Both the position numbers and the translations under genes were made by a program. The notes beneath the pieces were generated by a model. The model saw only the letters and a list, made by a program, of their open reading frames with translations, ran no database searches and was not told the DNA's origin. From Lysobacter sp. (lineage in GTDB: Bacteria; Pseudomonadota; Gammaproteobacteria; Xanthomonadales; Xanthomonadaceae): a stretch of DNA of 64,000 nucleotides. The stretch's first letter is position 1; each line of letters starts with the position of its first letter. Location of the stretch: positions 87,873 through 151,872 of the forward strand of contig SSGH01000015.1 in the NCBI GenBank assembly GCA_008015835.1, written 5' to 3'. Positions 38,667 through 47,613 of this stretch are shown here, one piece after another.

Positions 38667-39409
38667 CCGCGACGAACGCCACCGTGCGCATCGACGATGC
38701 CGTACGCGCCGACGCGCAGGCGCTGGCGCGCCATCCGCGTTTCGTATCGCTCGAAGGCGGCGAGGGCGCGGGCAAGACCACGGTGCTCGGCGCGCTGCGC
38801 GAGACGCTGCAGCAGGCCGGCTACGAAGTGGTCTCCACGCGCGAACCGGGCGGCACGCCCTTGGCCGAACGCATCCGCGAACTGTTGTTGACGCCGGATC
38901 ACGAAAAGCCCGCGCCCGAAACCGAATTGCTGCTGATGTTCGCGTCGCGCGCGCAGCACGTGCGCGAAACCATCCTGCCGGCGCTGGAGCGCGGCGCGTG
39001 GGTGATCAGCGACCGTTTCACCGATTCCAGCTACGCCTATCAAGGCGGCGGCCGCGGTCTCGATGCCGGGTTCATCGCCGAACTCGAACGTCGCGTCGTC
39101 GGGCTCGCGCCCGGGCTCACGCTGTTGCTCGATTTGGGCGTGTCGCAAGGCCGCGAGCGCACCCGCGGCCGCGATTTGGTGTTCGGCCAATACGTGCCCG
39201 ATCGGATCGAACGCGAACGCGACGAATTCTTCGAGCGCGTGCGCGACGCGTTCCTCGCCCGCGCCGCGGCGGAGCCCGAGCGGTTCCGCGTCGTCGACGC
39301 CGCGCACTCCGCGGCCGAAGTGGCGGCCGCGGCGGTCGCCGAACTGCAAACGTGGATGCGCAGCGCCTCGCGCGCGGCGCTGGGCAGCGCGGCGGCGGAG
39401 CGGGCATGA
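38663..39409 (+). CDS. tmk: thymidylate kinase
   Basis: Tmk phosphorylates dTMP to dTDP. The 248-residue protein has the P-loop [10 protein letters not shown] at 31-40, [11 protein letters not shown], the DRF motif in [16 protein letters not shown] and a LID region ([11 protein letters not shown]). The start is GTG overlapping the mltG stop; about 25 unconserved N-terminal residues precede the P-loop strand. The stop overlaps the holB ATG. Confidence 0.95.
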   Translation: MTATNATVRIDDAVRADAQALARHPRFVSLEGGEGAGKTTVLGALRETLQQAGYEVVSTREPGGTPLAERIRELLLTPDHEKPAPETELLLMFASRAQHVRETILPALERGAWVISDRFTDSSYAYQGGGRGLDAGFIAELERRVVGLAPGLTLLLDLGVSQGRERTRGRDLVFGQYVPDRIERERDEFFERVRDAFLARAAAEPERFRVVDAAHSAAEVAAAAVAELQTWMRSASRAALGSAAAERA

Positions 39410-40446
39410 GCGATCGCGCCGACACGCTGCGCGCGCGCGATTTCTCGCCTTGGCAGCGCGATGCGTACGCGCACGCGACCGCGGCGCTGGACGCCGACCG
39501 TCTCGGCCACGGCCTGTTGATCTGCGGGCCGGCGAAACTGGGCAAACGCGCGTTCGCCGAACATCTTGCGCGGCGCATCCTCTGCACCGATCGCGACGTC
39601 GAGGGCGAACCCTGCGGCCGCTGCCGCAGTTGCCAGTTGTTCGCGGCCGGCACCCATCCGGATTTCGCCGTGACCACGCTGGAGCCGAACAAGGAAGGCA
39701 CCAAGCTTCGCAGCGAGATCGTGATCGAACAGATCCGCGGCTTATCCGAACGCATGGCGCTCACGCCGCAATACGGCGGCGCGCAGATCGTGGTGATCGA
39801 CCCGGCCGACGCGATCAATCACGCCGCCTGCAACGCGCTGCTCAAGACCCTGGAAGAGCCGCATCCGGGCCGCTACCTGTGGCTGATCAGCGCCCATCCG
39901 GCGCGCTTGCCCGCCACCATCCGCAGCCGCTGCCAGCGCGTGGAGTTCCGGCTGCCGCCGGCGGAACAGGCGCTGCGCTGGTTGATCGCCCGTGGGCACG
40001 CCGAACCGGTCGCTCGCGAAGCCCTCGATGCGGCCCGCGGCCATCCCGGACTCGCCGACGATTGGCTGCGCGAGGGCGGGTTGGCGCTGCGTAAGGAGGT
40101 CGCCGAGGACTTGGCGGCCCTGGCCCGCGGAACCCGCGGCCCGCTGGAGACCGCGCAGCGCTGGGCGGGCGGCGACGATCTGGCGCAGCGCCTGCGCCAT
40201 GCCGCGGATCTGGCCTTGGCGGAGGCGGCGCGCTGCGGAACGGCGGCGGATGGCTTGACCTCGGCGCGCAGAATCCGCACCCTCGCCACTTGGTTCGACG
40301 CCGCGAACCGGACCCGCGACCTGTTGCGGACCACCGTTCGCGCCGACCTGGCCGTGGTCGAGTTGCTCGCGCAGTGGCGCGGCGGCGGTGGCCCGTCGGG
40401 CGGACAGCGGGCGTCCACGACACAGCCTCCGAGAGATCAGACATGA
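39406..40446 (+). CDS. holB: DNA polymerase III delta' subunit
   Basis: The delta' subunit is part of the clamp loader. The 346 residues include a degenerate P-loop (GPAKLGKRA), the zinc-binding [18 protein letters not shown], the Walker B-like [19 protein letters not shown] and the SRC motif in [11 protein letters not shown]. The degenerate P-loop is expected in delta'. It overlaps tmk upstream and pilZ downstream, both as ATGA. The C-terminal Gly-rich tail is probably disordered. Confidence 0.95.
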   Translation: MSDRADTLRARDFSPWQRDAYAHATAALDADRLGHGLLICGPAKLGKRAFAEHLARRILCTDRDVEGEPCGRCRSCQLFAAGTHPDFAVTTLEPNKEGTKLRSEIVIEQIRGLSERMALTPQYGGAQIVVIDPADAINHAACNALLKTLEEPHPGRYLWLISAHPARLPATIRSRCQRVEFRLPPAEQALRWLIARGHAEPVAREALDAARGHPGLADDWLREGGLALRKEVAEDLAALARGTRGPLETAQRWAGGDDLAQRLRHAADLALAEAARCGTAADGLTSARRIRTLATWFDAANRTRDLLRTTVRADLAVVELLAQWRGGGGPSGGQRASTTQPPRDQT

Positions 40447-40808
40447 ATGCGAAAGCGGCACTCGCGGGCGCCCGGCAGGGCATCCTTTCGCTCGCGGTGA
40501 AGGACAAGAACGCGCTGTTTCAGGCGTACATGCCCTACATCAAGGGCGGCGCGATTTTCGTGCCCACCACCAAGCGCTATTTCCTCGGCGACGAGGTGTT
40601 CCTGCTGCTGACCCTGCCCGAATCCACCGAGCGTTTCCCGGTGGCCGGTAAGGTGGTGTGGGTCACGCCCGCGGGCGCGCAGGGCAACCGCACCGCCGGC
40701 ATCGGCGTGCAGTTGGCGGAAACGCCCGAAGGCGAAGCCGTCAAGAACAAGATGGAAGCCATCCTCGCCGGCATGATGACCTCGGACAAACCGACGCATA
40801 CCATGTAG
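40443..40808 (+). CDS. pilZ: PilZ-domain type IV pilus assembly protein
   Basis: The 121-residue protein is the pilus-type PilZ found after holB in xanthomonads and pseudomonads: ILSLAVKDKNALFQAYMPYI, GGAIFVPTTKRYFLGDEVFL and a WVTPAGAQGNRTAGIGVQL strand. It lacks the RxxxR and D/NxSxxG motifs needed for cyclic-di-GMP binding, as is normal for this subgroup, which works through PilB and FimX. Its ATG overlaps the holB stop. Confidence 0.94.
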   Translation: MNAKAALAGARQGILSLAVKDKNALFQAYMPYIKGGAIFVPTTKRYFLGDEVFLLLTLPESTERFPVAGKVVWVTPAGAQGNRTAGIGVQLAETPEGEAVKNKMEAILAGMMTSDKPTHTM

Positions 40809-40875
40809 CGGCCGTCTTCGCCGTCGCCGATGCGGGCGACGCCGACGCCGGCCCCGTAACGAAGGAACCGAACCG

Positions 40876-41361
40876 ATGACCACCGCCTCCCAACCCGCCG
40901 AAATCGATCCCCGTCTCGACCCGCGCAATCCGGAGAACCCGCAGCACCGGATGTACAAGCAAATCGAGGACGGCGTCTCCCGCCTGAGCGCCCGCGCCGG
41001 CGGCGTGCCCGACGAGCAGAACGCGCAGACCGCGATGAGCCTGTTCAATCGCGCCGATCAAGCCGGCTTGAAGTCGGTCGATCACTTGGAGCTCAACCGT
41101 CGCGGTACCCAGCACGAGGCCGGCACGTTGGCGGTGATGGTGCAGGGGCAAGACCCCTACAACCCGGCGAACCGCAGCGCGCATATGGATGTCGTCGAAG
41201 CCGCGCGGCAGAAGATCGACGACGCGCTGCAGAATTATCAGTCGCGTCACGAGCGCAGCGCCTTCCAAAACCCGGTGTTCGATCAGAATCTCACCCGGAA
41301 TTTCGAGCAAGCGCAGCAGCAAGACAATCAGAATCGCGAGCAGCCCACGATGCGGATGTGA
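40876..41361 (+). CDS. stand-alone XVIPCD-like protein
   Basis: The 161-residue product resembles the XVIPCD, the C-terminal signal domain of effectors of the antibacterial type IV secretion system of Xanthomonadales: DPRNPENPQHRMYKQIEDGV, then NRADQAGLKSVDHLEL, a LAVMVQGQDPYNPANR block, and a Gln-rich C-terminus (NFEQAQQQDNQNREQ). Normally a toxin domain precedes it; here only about ten residues do. AAGGAA precedes the ATG. It lies 67 bases after pilZ and may ride on that transcript. The role as effector, immunity or remnant is open. Confidence 0.72.
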   Translation: MTTASQPAEIDPRLDPRNPENPQHRMYKQIEDGVSRLSARAGGVPDEQNAQTAMSLFNRADQAGLKSVDHLELNRRGTQHEAGTLAVMVQGQDPYNPANRSAHMDVVEAARQKIDDALQNYQSRHERSAFQNPVFDQNLTRNFEQAQQQDNQNREQPTMRM

Positions 41362-41394
41362 TCGCGCGCAGCGCGCGCAGGCGATCCGAATCGA

Positions 41395-41428
41395 AACGCC
41401 CGCAGGGTCGACCCTGCGGGCGTTTTCG
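41395..41428. terminator. bidirectional terminator
   Basis: A perfect 14-bp palindromic stem (arm begins AACGCCCGCAGGG) with a 2-base centre is followed by TTTTCGTT. It lies between the convergent XVIPCD-like and fadJ-type genes and ends the long fab-pilZ transcript. Confidence 0.9.
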
Positions 41429-41517
41429 TTGCCGGACGCGAATGTCGTGGGGATCGTCGCGAGGTTCGGAAGCGGCCGCTCGTCAAGCGCTCGCGCGACG
41501 ATCGACCGGCGCGACGA

Positions 41518-43587
41518 TCAGCCCGCGCGCAGGGCAGGGTTGTCCCAACCCGGACGTGGCGCGAAGCGGTCGCCGTACTTCGCTTGCAGCGCGTTGAGTT
41601 TCGCCAGCAGCGGTTCGACGCCGGTGTCGCGGATGTATTGGATCGGGCCGCCGCGGAAGGGCGCGAAGCCGGTGCCGAAAATCACGCCGGCATCCAGCAG
41701 ATCGCCGTCTTCGACCACGCCTTCGTGCAGCGCGGCGACGGCTTCGTTGAGGAAGGGCAGGATCAAGCGGTCTTCCAAATCGTCCGGCGCTTTGTAATCG
41801 GCGGGAATCTGCGGCTTTTGCGCTTTGCCGTTCTCCCACTCGTACAGGCCCTGTCCGTCTTTTTTGCCGCGTTTGCCCATCTCCGGCGGTGTGGCCAATG
41901 CGGCGGGAATCGGCAAGCCGAGAAACGGCGCGAGTTCGGCGCCGACGCCCGCGGCCACGTCCAAGCCCACGGTGTCGATCAGTTCGATCGGGCCCATCGG
42001 CATGCCGAATTTCACCGCGGCTTTATCGACCACCGGGCCGGGAATGCCTTCGGAAAACGCCGTCGCCGCTTCCAGCATGTACGGGAACAAAAGACGGTTC
42101 ACCAAAAAGCCCGGCGTGCCCGCCACCGGCACCGGCAGCTTGTCGATCGCTTTGCAGAATGCGGCGAGACGCTTCTCGGTGGCCGCGTCCATGCCGTCGT
42201 GACGGATGATTTCCACCAACGGCATCAGCGCCACCGGGTTGAAATAATGCAGACCCGCGAACTGCGCCGGCCGCGCGATGTGTTCGCGCAGTTCGGTCAG
42301 CGGGATCGAGGACGTGTTCGTCGTCAACAGCGCGTCGGCTTTCATCTTCGGCTCGACGGCGGCGTACAGATCGCGCTTGGCCTCGGGTTTTTCGATGATC
42401 GCTTCGATCAACAGGTCGGCGTTGGCCACGCCCGCGCCGTCCAGATCGGAGACCAATCGCGCAGCGACCTCGGATCGCTTCGCCGGGTCTTTCGCGCGCT
42501 TGGCGAACAGTTCCTCCGCGCGCTTCATCGCGGCGTCGATGAAGCGCTGTTCGCGATCCTGCAGCGTCACCTGGAAGCCTTTGTAAGCGGCCCAGGCGGC
42601 GATGTCGCCGCCCATCACGCCGGCGCCGACTACGTGCACGCGCTCGATCTTCGCCGAGCCGTCGGCGTCTTTACCGCCGAGGTTCTTCAAACGTTCCATC
42701 AGGAAATAGATGCGCGTGAGATTGCGCGCGGTCGGCGTGCCCGCGAGTTTCACCACCGCGCGGCGTTCGGCGTCCAACAAGCGATTGGTGTCGCCGCTGC
42801 TGCGGCGCCAGGTTTCGATCAGCGCGAACGGAGCGGGGTAGTGCTCTTTACGCGCTTTGCGCGCGGTCATCTGCGCCAGCTTGGGCGCGATGAGTTGGCG
42901 CGCGATCCAGGTGTTCGTCGCCCAAGCCAGGAAGCGCTGTTTGAACGGGCGCTGGGTGCCTTTGAACGCGAGCGCGACCGCCGCTTCGAGCAATTCTTCC
43001 GGCGCGACCACCTTATCCACCAGACCCATCGCGCGCGCCGCCGAAGCCGACAGATTGCGCTGGGTGAGCATCATCTCCATCGCCGCGGGCGCGCCGACCA
43101 AGCGCGGCAAGCGCACGCTGCCGCCCCAGCCGGGATAGATGCCGAGTTTGATTTCGGGCAAACCGATCTTGGTCGACGGGTCGTTCGACGCCACCCGATA
43201 GCGACAGGCGAGCGACAGTTCCGTGCCGCCGCCCATGCAGAACCCGTGGATCGCGGCCACCGTCGGCACTCGCAATTCGGCGAGGCGCTGGAACACGCGC
43301 TGACCGCGGCGGATCGCGTCGGCGGTGGTGCCTTTGGCGTCGAAACTTTCGAATTCCTCGATGTCGGCCCCAGCGATGAAGCCGCGCGCCTTCGCCGAGC
43401 GCACGACCACCGCTTTCGGCGGCTCCAACGCGATGCGTTCGAGCATCGCGTCCAATTCGATCAGCACGTCCTGCGAAATCGCGTTGACCGCTTTGCCGTC
43501 GCGGTCGAACGACAGGACCATCGCCCCGTCGGGGCGGACTTCGGTGCGCCAGTGGCGCAGTTGCAGACCATCGAAACCGGAGTTCAT
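41518..43587 (-). CDS. bifunctional enoyl-CoA hydratase / 3-hydroxyacyl-CoA dehydrogenase (FadJ/FadB type)
   Basis: The 689 residues hold an N-terminal crotonase domain (GADIEEFESF oxyanion region, then GFCMGGGTELSLACRYRVA), and from about residue 310 the dehydrogenase half with VVGAGVMGGDIAAWAAYKGF (NAD site), NTSSIPLTEL and the catalytic His in GLHYFNPVALMPLVEII. It oxidises fatty acids by two consecutive beta-oxidation steps. It is shorter than FadB, closer to FadJ. No thiolase gene adjoins. The start MNSGFDGLQL is chosen; upstream sequence is the rpoE promoter region. Confidence 0.92.
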   Translation of the reverse strand: MNSGFDGLQLRHWRTEVRPDGAMVLSFDRDGKAVNAISQDVLIELDAMLERIALEPPKAVVVRSAKARGFIAGADIEEFESFDAKGTTADAIRRGQRVFQRLAELRVPTVAAIHGFCMGGGTELSLACRYRVASNDPSTKIGLPEIKLGIYPGWGGSVRLPRLVGAPAAMEMMLTQRNLSASAARAMGLVDKVVAPEELLEAAVALAFKGTQRPFKQRFLAWATNTWIARQLIAPKLAQMTARKARKEHYPAPFALIETWRRSSGDTNRLLDAERRAVVKLAGTPTARNLTRIYFLMERLKNLGGKDADGSAKIERVHVVGAGVMGGDIAAWAAYKGFQVTLQDREQRFIDAAMKRAEELFAKRAKDPAKRSEVAARLVSDLDGAGVANADLLIEAIIEKPEAKRDLYAAVEPKMKADALLTTNTSSIPLTELREHIARPAQFAGLHYFNPVALMPLVEIIRHDGMDAATEKRLAAFCKAIDKLPVPVAGTPGFLVNRLLFPYMLEAATAFSEGIPGPVVDKAAVKFGMPMGPIELIDTVGLDVAAGVGAELAPFLGLPIPAALATPPEMGKRGKKDGQGLYEWENGKAQKPQIPADYKAPDDLEDRLILPFLNEAVAALHEGVVEDGDLLDAGVIFGTGFAPFRGGPIQYIRDTGVEPLLAKLNALQAKYGDRFAPRPGWDNPALRAG

Positions 43588-43981
43588 GCGGGCAGCTCGC
43601 TCGTGCGGGGCGTGTTCGACGCGGCCGCGCGGACGCGAAACATACGCCGGGGAATGTTCGGTCGCCATCCTACCCGAGCCGAGCGTCGGATGGGACCGCG
43701 CCGGCCTCGTAGAACCCCAGCGGTGCGTTCGGTCGGCCAGGCGCGCTGCCCCGAGTCGCGGGAGCTGGCGCGGCGGCATCCATCCGTTCGCGCTTGCGCC
43801 CGCGCGCGTCCGGCCCCAGATGAACCGCAGACCCGCGGCGACCGAATCGGTCCGCGTGCGGGGTCGGGAACTTTTTTCGACGGTGTATTGTCCGAATGCC
43901 CGGCCATCGCGCGGCGGGGAGCGACCGAACGTCGCCCCGACGCGAAGGCTGGCGGAATCCACGAATGGGAGTGCCGGCCCG
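43588..43981. other. divergent regulatory region between the fadJ-type gene and rpoE
   Basis: These 394 bases carry no supported gene. They must hold the promoters of the two divergent genes; a sigma-E-type promoter pointing to rpoE is listed separately. Open frames running through it are extensions of the flanking genes without conserved sequence. Confidence 0.7.
43867..43895 (+). promoter_or_regulatory. sigma-E-type promoter of rpoE
   Basis: GGAACTT (43867-43873) and TCCGA (43891-43895) are separated by 17 bases, close to the GAACTT-N16-TCTRA consensus of RpoE-like sigma factors. It lies 86 bases before the rpoE ATG, which fits autoregulation. A T-rich run follows the -35, as is usual. Confidence 0.72.
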
Positions 43982-44599
43982 ATGGCCGATGTGAAGACAT
44001 CGCAGGACTTGGATGCGGAACTCGTCCGACGCGTGCAGCGCGGCGATAGCGCGGCGTTCGATTTGCTGGTGCGCAAGTACCAACATCGCGTCGTCGCGCT
44101 GATCGGCCGCTACGTCCACGATTGGAGCGAGTGCCAAGACATCGCCCAAGACACGTTTTTGCGCGCGTATCGCGCGCTCGGGAACTTCCGCGGCGATGCG
44201 CAGTTCTCAACGTGGCTCCACAGAATCGCCGTGAATACCGCCAAGAACCATCTCGTCGCCCACAAGCGCCGGCCGCCCGGCGAGGACATCGACATCGACG
44301 ATGCCGAACAGTTCGAGTCCGCCTTGCGCTTGCGCGACAACGACACGCCGGAGCGCGAACTCATGCGCCAGGAAATGGAACAAACCGTGATGCGCGCGGT
44401 CGAAGCCTTGCCCGAAGAGCTTCGGACCGCGATCACCCTCCGCGAAGTGGACGGGTTGAGTTACGAGGAGATCGCGGAACGGATGGCGTGCCCGATCGGC
44501 ACCGTGCGTTCGCGCATCTTCCGTGCGCGCGATGCGATCGACGCGCAACTGCGTCCGCTGCTCGACGCGCCCGCCGCGCGCGAACGCGCGATCCGATGA
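43982..44599 (+). CDS. rpoE: RNA polymerase sigma factor RpoE
   Basis: A 205-residue ECF sigma factor. Region 2 is DLLVRKYQHRVVALIGRYV through CQDIAQDTFLRAYRAL and FSTWLHRIAVN; region 4 is LPEELRTAITLREVDGLSYE followed by GTVRSRIFRAR. It directs envelope-stress transcription. The ATG giving MADVKTSQDLD is the common start. The anti-sigma gene rseA and protease gene mucD follow, the standard sigma-E unit. Confidence 0.96.
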   Translation: MADVKTSQDLDAELVRRVQRGDSAAFDLLVRKYQHRVVALIGRYVHDWSECQDIAQDTFLRAYRALGNFRGDAQFSTWLHRIAVNTAKNHLVAHKRRPPGEDIDIDDAEQFESALRLRDNDTPERELMRQEMEQTVMRAVEALPEELRTAITLREVDGLSYEEIAERMACPIGTVRSRIFRARDAIDAQLRPLLDAPAARERAIR

Positions 44600-44705
44600 T
44601 GTTTTCGTTCCCGCGCGGCCGCCATTCGTCCATACGTTTGCCCATGCGTTCGTCCATACCTTCGTTCGAACTCGTCAACGCCACACGATCCAACGTCGAA
44701 GTCCC

Positions 44706-45683
44706 ATGACCGACATGCACACCTCCGATTCCTCCTCGATGACGCAATCCCCGAACCTGCCGCAGCGCGACGGTTATCGCGAGCAGCTCTCCGCGATGAT
44801 GGACGGCGCGCTCTCCGCCGACGAAAGCCGCTTTCTGCTGCGCCGCATGCAGCACGACGCGGAATTGGCCGGATGCTGGGAACGCTGGCAATTGTTCGGC
44901 GACGCGATGCGCGGCCAGACCGGCACCGCGTTGCCGGCCGATTTCAGTCGCCGCGTCGCCCGCGCGATCGCCGACGACACGCGCGCGCGTCGCGCGGCGG
45001 CGCAGGACGCCGAACCCGCGCCGGCCGCCGATGCCGCCGTCGCGTGGCGGCAGCGTTTGCGTTGGGGCGGCGGCGCTGCGCTCGCGGCTTCGGTCGCCAT
45101 CGCCGCGCTGATATCCACGCGCCAGCCGGCCCTGGACGATGCGTCCACCGCGACGCCCGCCGTCGCCGCGCATGCGCCATCGACCGCCGCACCGACGGCC
45201 GCGCCTGCGACGGGCGCGACGGCCCGGATCGCCGAAACCGCCGCCATTCCCGCAGACAGCATTCCGCGCAAAATGGCGAGTATCCCTTCCGTGTCGTCCA
45301 GCGCGATTCCATCCTCCGCGCCGCTGACGGTCGCGTCCGCACCGGAGCGGACGCGACGCGACGCGCGCCCGTCGATTCGACTCTCCGGCGAACGCGTCCG
45401 CGCGGCCGAAACATCGGCGACCGCCGCGATCGCGACCGTCAGCGACGGCGTCGCGACCGCTTCGGCCGCTTCGACCGATCCTTTCGGCCGTCCGAATCGC
45501 GACATCGCCGCGAAGCCTTGGCCGCGCGCGCTGCTGCCCGAGGCTGCGGGCGCGATGAGCGGCGCGATGACGGTGGATTACAGCGCCGCCGGCTTGCATC
45601 CCTCGTTCCAACCGCGAACGGACGCCGCCGACGCGCCGTCGGAATCGCCCGCCGCGCCTTCGAGCGACGCGCCGTCGCCTTGA
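44706..45683 (+). CDS. rseA: anti-sigma-E factor RseA
   Basis: RseA sequesters RpoE at the inner membrane. The 325-residue protein has the N-terminal sigma-binding part (YREQLSAMMDGALSADES, then CWERWQLFGDAMRG), one membrane helix at about 120-138, and a very long Ala/Ser/Thr-rich periplasmic tail that is about a hundred residues longer than in E. coli. It starts 107 bases after rpoE, a gap with the short repeat CGTCCATAC. No RseB gene is present between it and mucD. Confidence 0.9.
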   Translation: MTDMHTSDSSSMTQSPNLPQRDGYREQLSAMMDGALSADESRFLLRRMQHDAELAGCWERWQLFGDAMRGQTGTALPADFSRRVARAIADDTRARRAAAQDAEPAPAADAAVAWRQRLRWGGGAALAASVAIAALISTRQPALDDASTATPAVAAHAPSTAAPTAAPATGATARIAETAAIPADSIPRKMASIPSVSSSAIPSSAPLTVASAPERTRRDARPSIRLSGERVRAAETSATAAIATVSDGVATASAASTDPFGRPNRDIAAKPWPRALLPEAAGAMSGAMTVDYSAAGLHPSFQPRTDAADAPSESPAAPSSDAPSP

Positions 45684-45836
45684 GCGCTTCGGCGAGGCCG
45701 GATGCGTCGCGTCCCGCCTCGCCCGCCGTATCGATCCCGACGCGAATCCGTCTCGCGATTCGTCTCGACTCGCAACACGCTCGTTGTCGCCTCTCCGCAC
45801 TCGTTTCCAACCCCACTTATCGAGGATCGCTCCCCG

Positions 45837-47423
45837 ATGAACGCTAAGTTCCGTACGCTCGCTCTGGTGTCCGCGACTGCGGCGGCGACCGCCGCCGCCA
45901 CCGTCATCCTTCCCATTTCCGCCGTCGATAACGCGACGACGCGCGCGACCGCCGCGCCCGCGGTCGCCGCCGAAGCGGCCGCGCCGCTGGTGACCGGCTT
46001 GCCCGATTTCACTCGTTTGGTCGACCGCGTCGGCCCCGCTGTGGTCAACATCGAGGCGCAGGGCAAATCCGGCATGCGCATGATTCGGCGCGGCGGCGGC
46101 AACCTGCCGGACGACGAATTGCCGGAATTCTTCCGCCGCTTCTTCGGCCCCGATGCGCCGTTCCCTGGCGGTCCGCAGCCGGGCGGTCCGCAGCCCGGCG
46201 GTCCGGACGATCTGCCCGACGGCGGCCCGCGCCCGATTTCGCAGGGCAGCGGCTTCCTGATTTCCGCCGACGGTTACGTGCTGACCAATCATCACGTGGT
46301 CGACGGCGCCGACGAGGTGACGGTCAAACTCTCCGATCGCCGCAGTTTCAAAGCGAAAGTCGTGGGCAGCGACGAACAGTCCGATGTCGCGGTGCTGAAA
46401 ATTTCGGCCACCGGCCTGCCGCATTTGCGCGTGGGCGAATCCAAGACGCTCAAGCCGGGGCAGTGGGTGGTCGCGATCGGTTCGCCGTTCGGACTGGACC
46501 ACTCGGTCACGGCAGGCATCGTCAGCGCGGTCGGTCGCGCCAACCCGTACGCCGATCAGCGCTACGTGCCGTTCATCCAGACCGACGTCGCGATCAACCG
46601 CGGCAATTCCGGCGGACCGTTGCTCAACACCAGCGGCGAAGTGGTCGGCATCAACTCGCAGATCTTCAGCAACTCCGGCGGCTACATGGGCGTGAGTTTC
46701 GCCATCCCGATGGATGTCGCGATGAACGTCACCGAGCAACTGCGCACCACCGGCAAGGTCGCGCGCGGGCAGATCGGCGTGGTGGTGCAGACGGTGCCCG
46801 ACGACGCGGTGAAAGCCTACGGCTTGCCCGACAGCCGCGGCGCTTTGGTCAACGACGTGCGTCGCGGCGGCCCGGGCGAGAAAGCCGGTCTCGAGCCGGG
46901 CGACGTGATTCGCGCGGTGAACGGCATGCCGGTCGACGATTCCAGCGACCTGCCGCCGATGATCGGCGCGATGGCGCCGGGCAGCAGCGTCAAGCTCGAC
47001 ATCCTGCGCAACGGCAAGCCGATCGAGCGCACGCTCACGCTGAGCAAGCTCGACGAATCCGCCATCGCCGGCAATGCTCCGCGTCGCGCCGCCGACGACG
47101 ACACGCCGGCTCCGGCCAAGGCGGGCAATCGCCTGGGCCTGGCGGGGCAAGATCTGGACGCCGACGACCGCGGCCGCTTGGGCTTGCGCTCGGGCGAGGG
47201 CGTGGCCTTGGCGCGGGTCGAGAGCGCGGCCGCGCGTAGCGCGGGCCTGCGCCCGGGCGACGTGGTGCTGCGGGTCGGTTCCACCCCGGTCGGTTCGGCC
47301 GACGCGCTGGATCGCGAGTTGTCGAAATCCGGCGAGAGCGACACGGTGATGCTGTTGGTCCGCCGCGGCGGCGCCAATCAGTTCGTGGCGATCACCCCGA
47401 TCGCGGATCGCGGCCGGCCGTAA
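45837..47423 (+). CDS. mucD: DegP/MucD-type periplasmic serine endoprotease
   Basis: The 528-residue HtrA protease has a hydrophobic export signal (residues 5-30), a trypsin-like domain with His153 (TNHHVVDG), Asp183 (SDVAVLK) and Ser258 (GNSGGP), and two PDZ domains (about 285-370 and 420-520). It degrades misfolded envelope proteins. Residues 111-124 contain a PQPGG tandem repeat in the Q-linker/LA loop region, from a 15-base DNA repeat. CGAGGA precedes the ATG. It follows rseA as in Pseudomonas algU-mucABCD-like units. Confidence 0.95.
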   Translation: MNAKFRTLALVSATAAATAAATVILPISAVDNATTRATAAPAVAAEAAAPLVTGLPDFTRLVDRVGPAVVNIEAQGKSGMRMIRRGGGNLPDDELPEFFRRFFGPDAPFPGGPQPGGPQPGGPDDLPDGGPRPISQGSGFLISADGYVLTNHHVVDGADEVTVKLSDRRSFKAKVVGSDEQSDVAVLKISATGLPHLRVGESKTLKPGQWVVAIGSPFGLDHSVTAGIVSAVGRANPYADQRYVPFIQTDVAINRGNSGGPLLNTSGEVVGINSQIFSNSGGYMGVSFAIPMDVAMNVTEQLRTTGKVARGQIGVVVQTVPDDAVKAYGLPDSRGALVNDVRRGGPGEKAGLEPGDVIRAVNGMPVDDSSDLPPMIGAMAPGSSVKLDILRNGKPIERTLTLSKLDESAIAGNAPRRAADDDTPAPAKAGNRLGLAGQDLDADDRGRLGLRSGEGVALARVESAAARSAGLRPGDVVLRVGSTPVGSADALDRELSKSGESDTVMLLVRRGGANQFVAITPIADRGRP

Positions 47424-47446
47424 ACATCGACGCCCCGCGCCACGCG

Positions 47447-47478
47447 AAGGCCGCCCGGTTGGGCGGCCTTCTTGTTTC
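47447..47478 (+). terminator. terminator after mucD
   Basis: A perfect 10-bp stem (AAGGCCGCCC and its complement) with a GGTT loop is followed by CTTGTTTC. It closes the rpoE-rseA-mucD unit. Confidence 0.88.
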
Positions 47479-47558
47479 GGGCATCGCTGCGGGCGGCTTC
47501 GGCGGGTGCGACCCGAAGGCTCGGCCTTACGCCGCGCCGGGATTTCGGCCCGCTGTGC

Positions 47559-47564
47559 GATAAT
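47559..47564 (+). promoter_or_regulatory. extended -10 element for lepA
   Basis: GATAAT is preceded by TGC at the extended -10 position, 49 bases before the lepA start and after the mucD terminator. No clear -35 hexamer is seen. Confidence 0.45.
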
Positions 47565-47613
47565 CCGTCGTTTTCCCCACAAGGCCGACGACGGCCGCCG
47601 CCGCCGACCTCTT

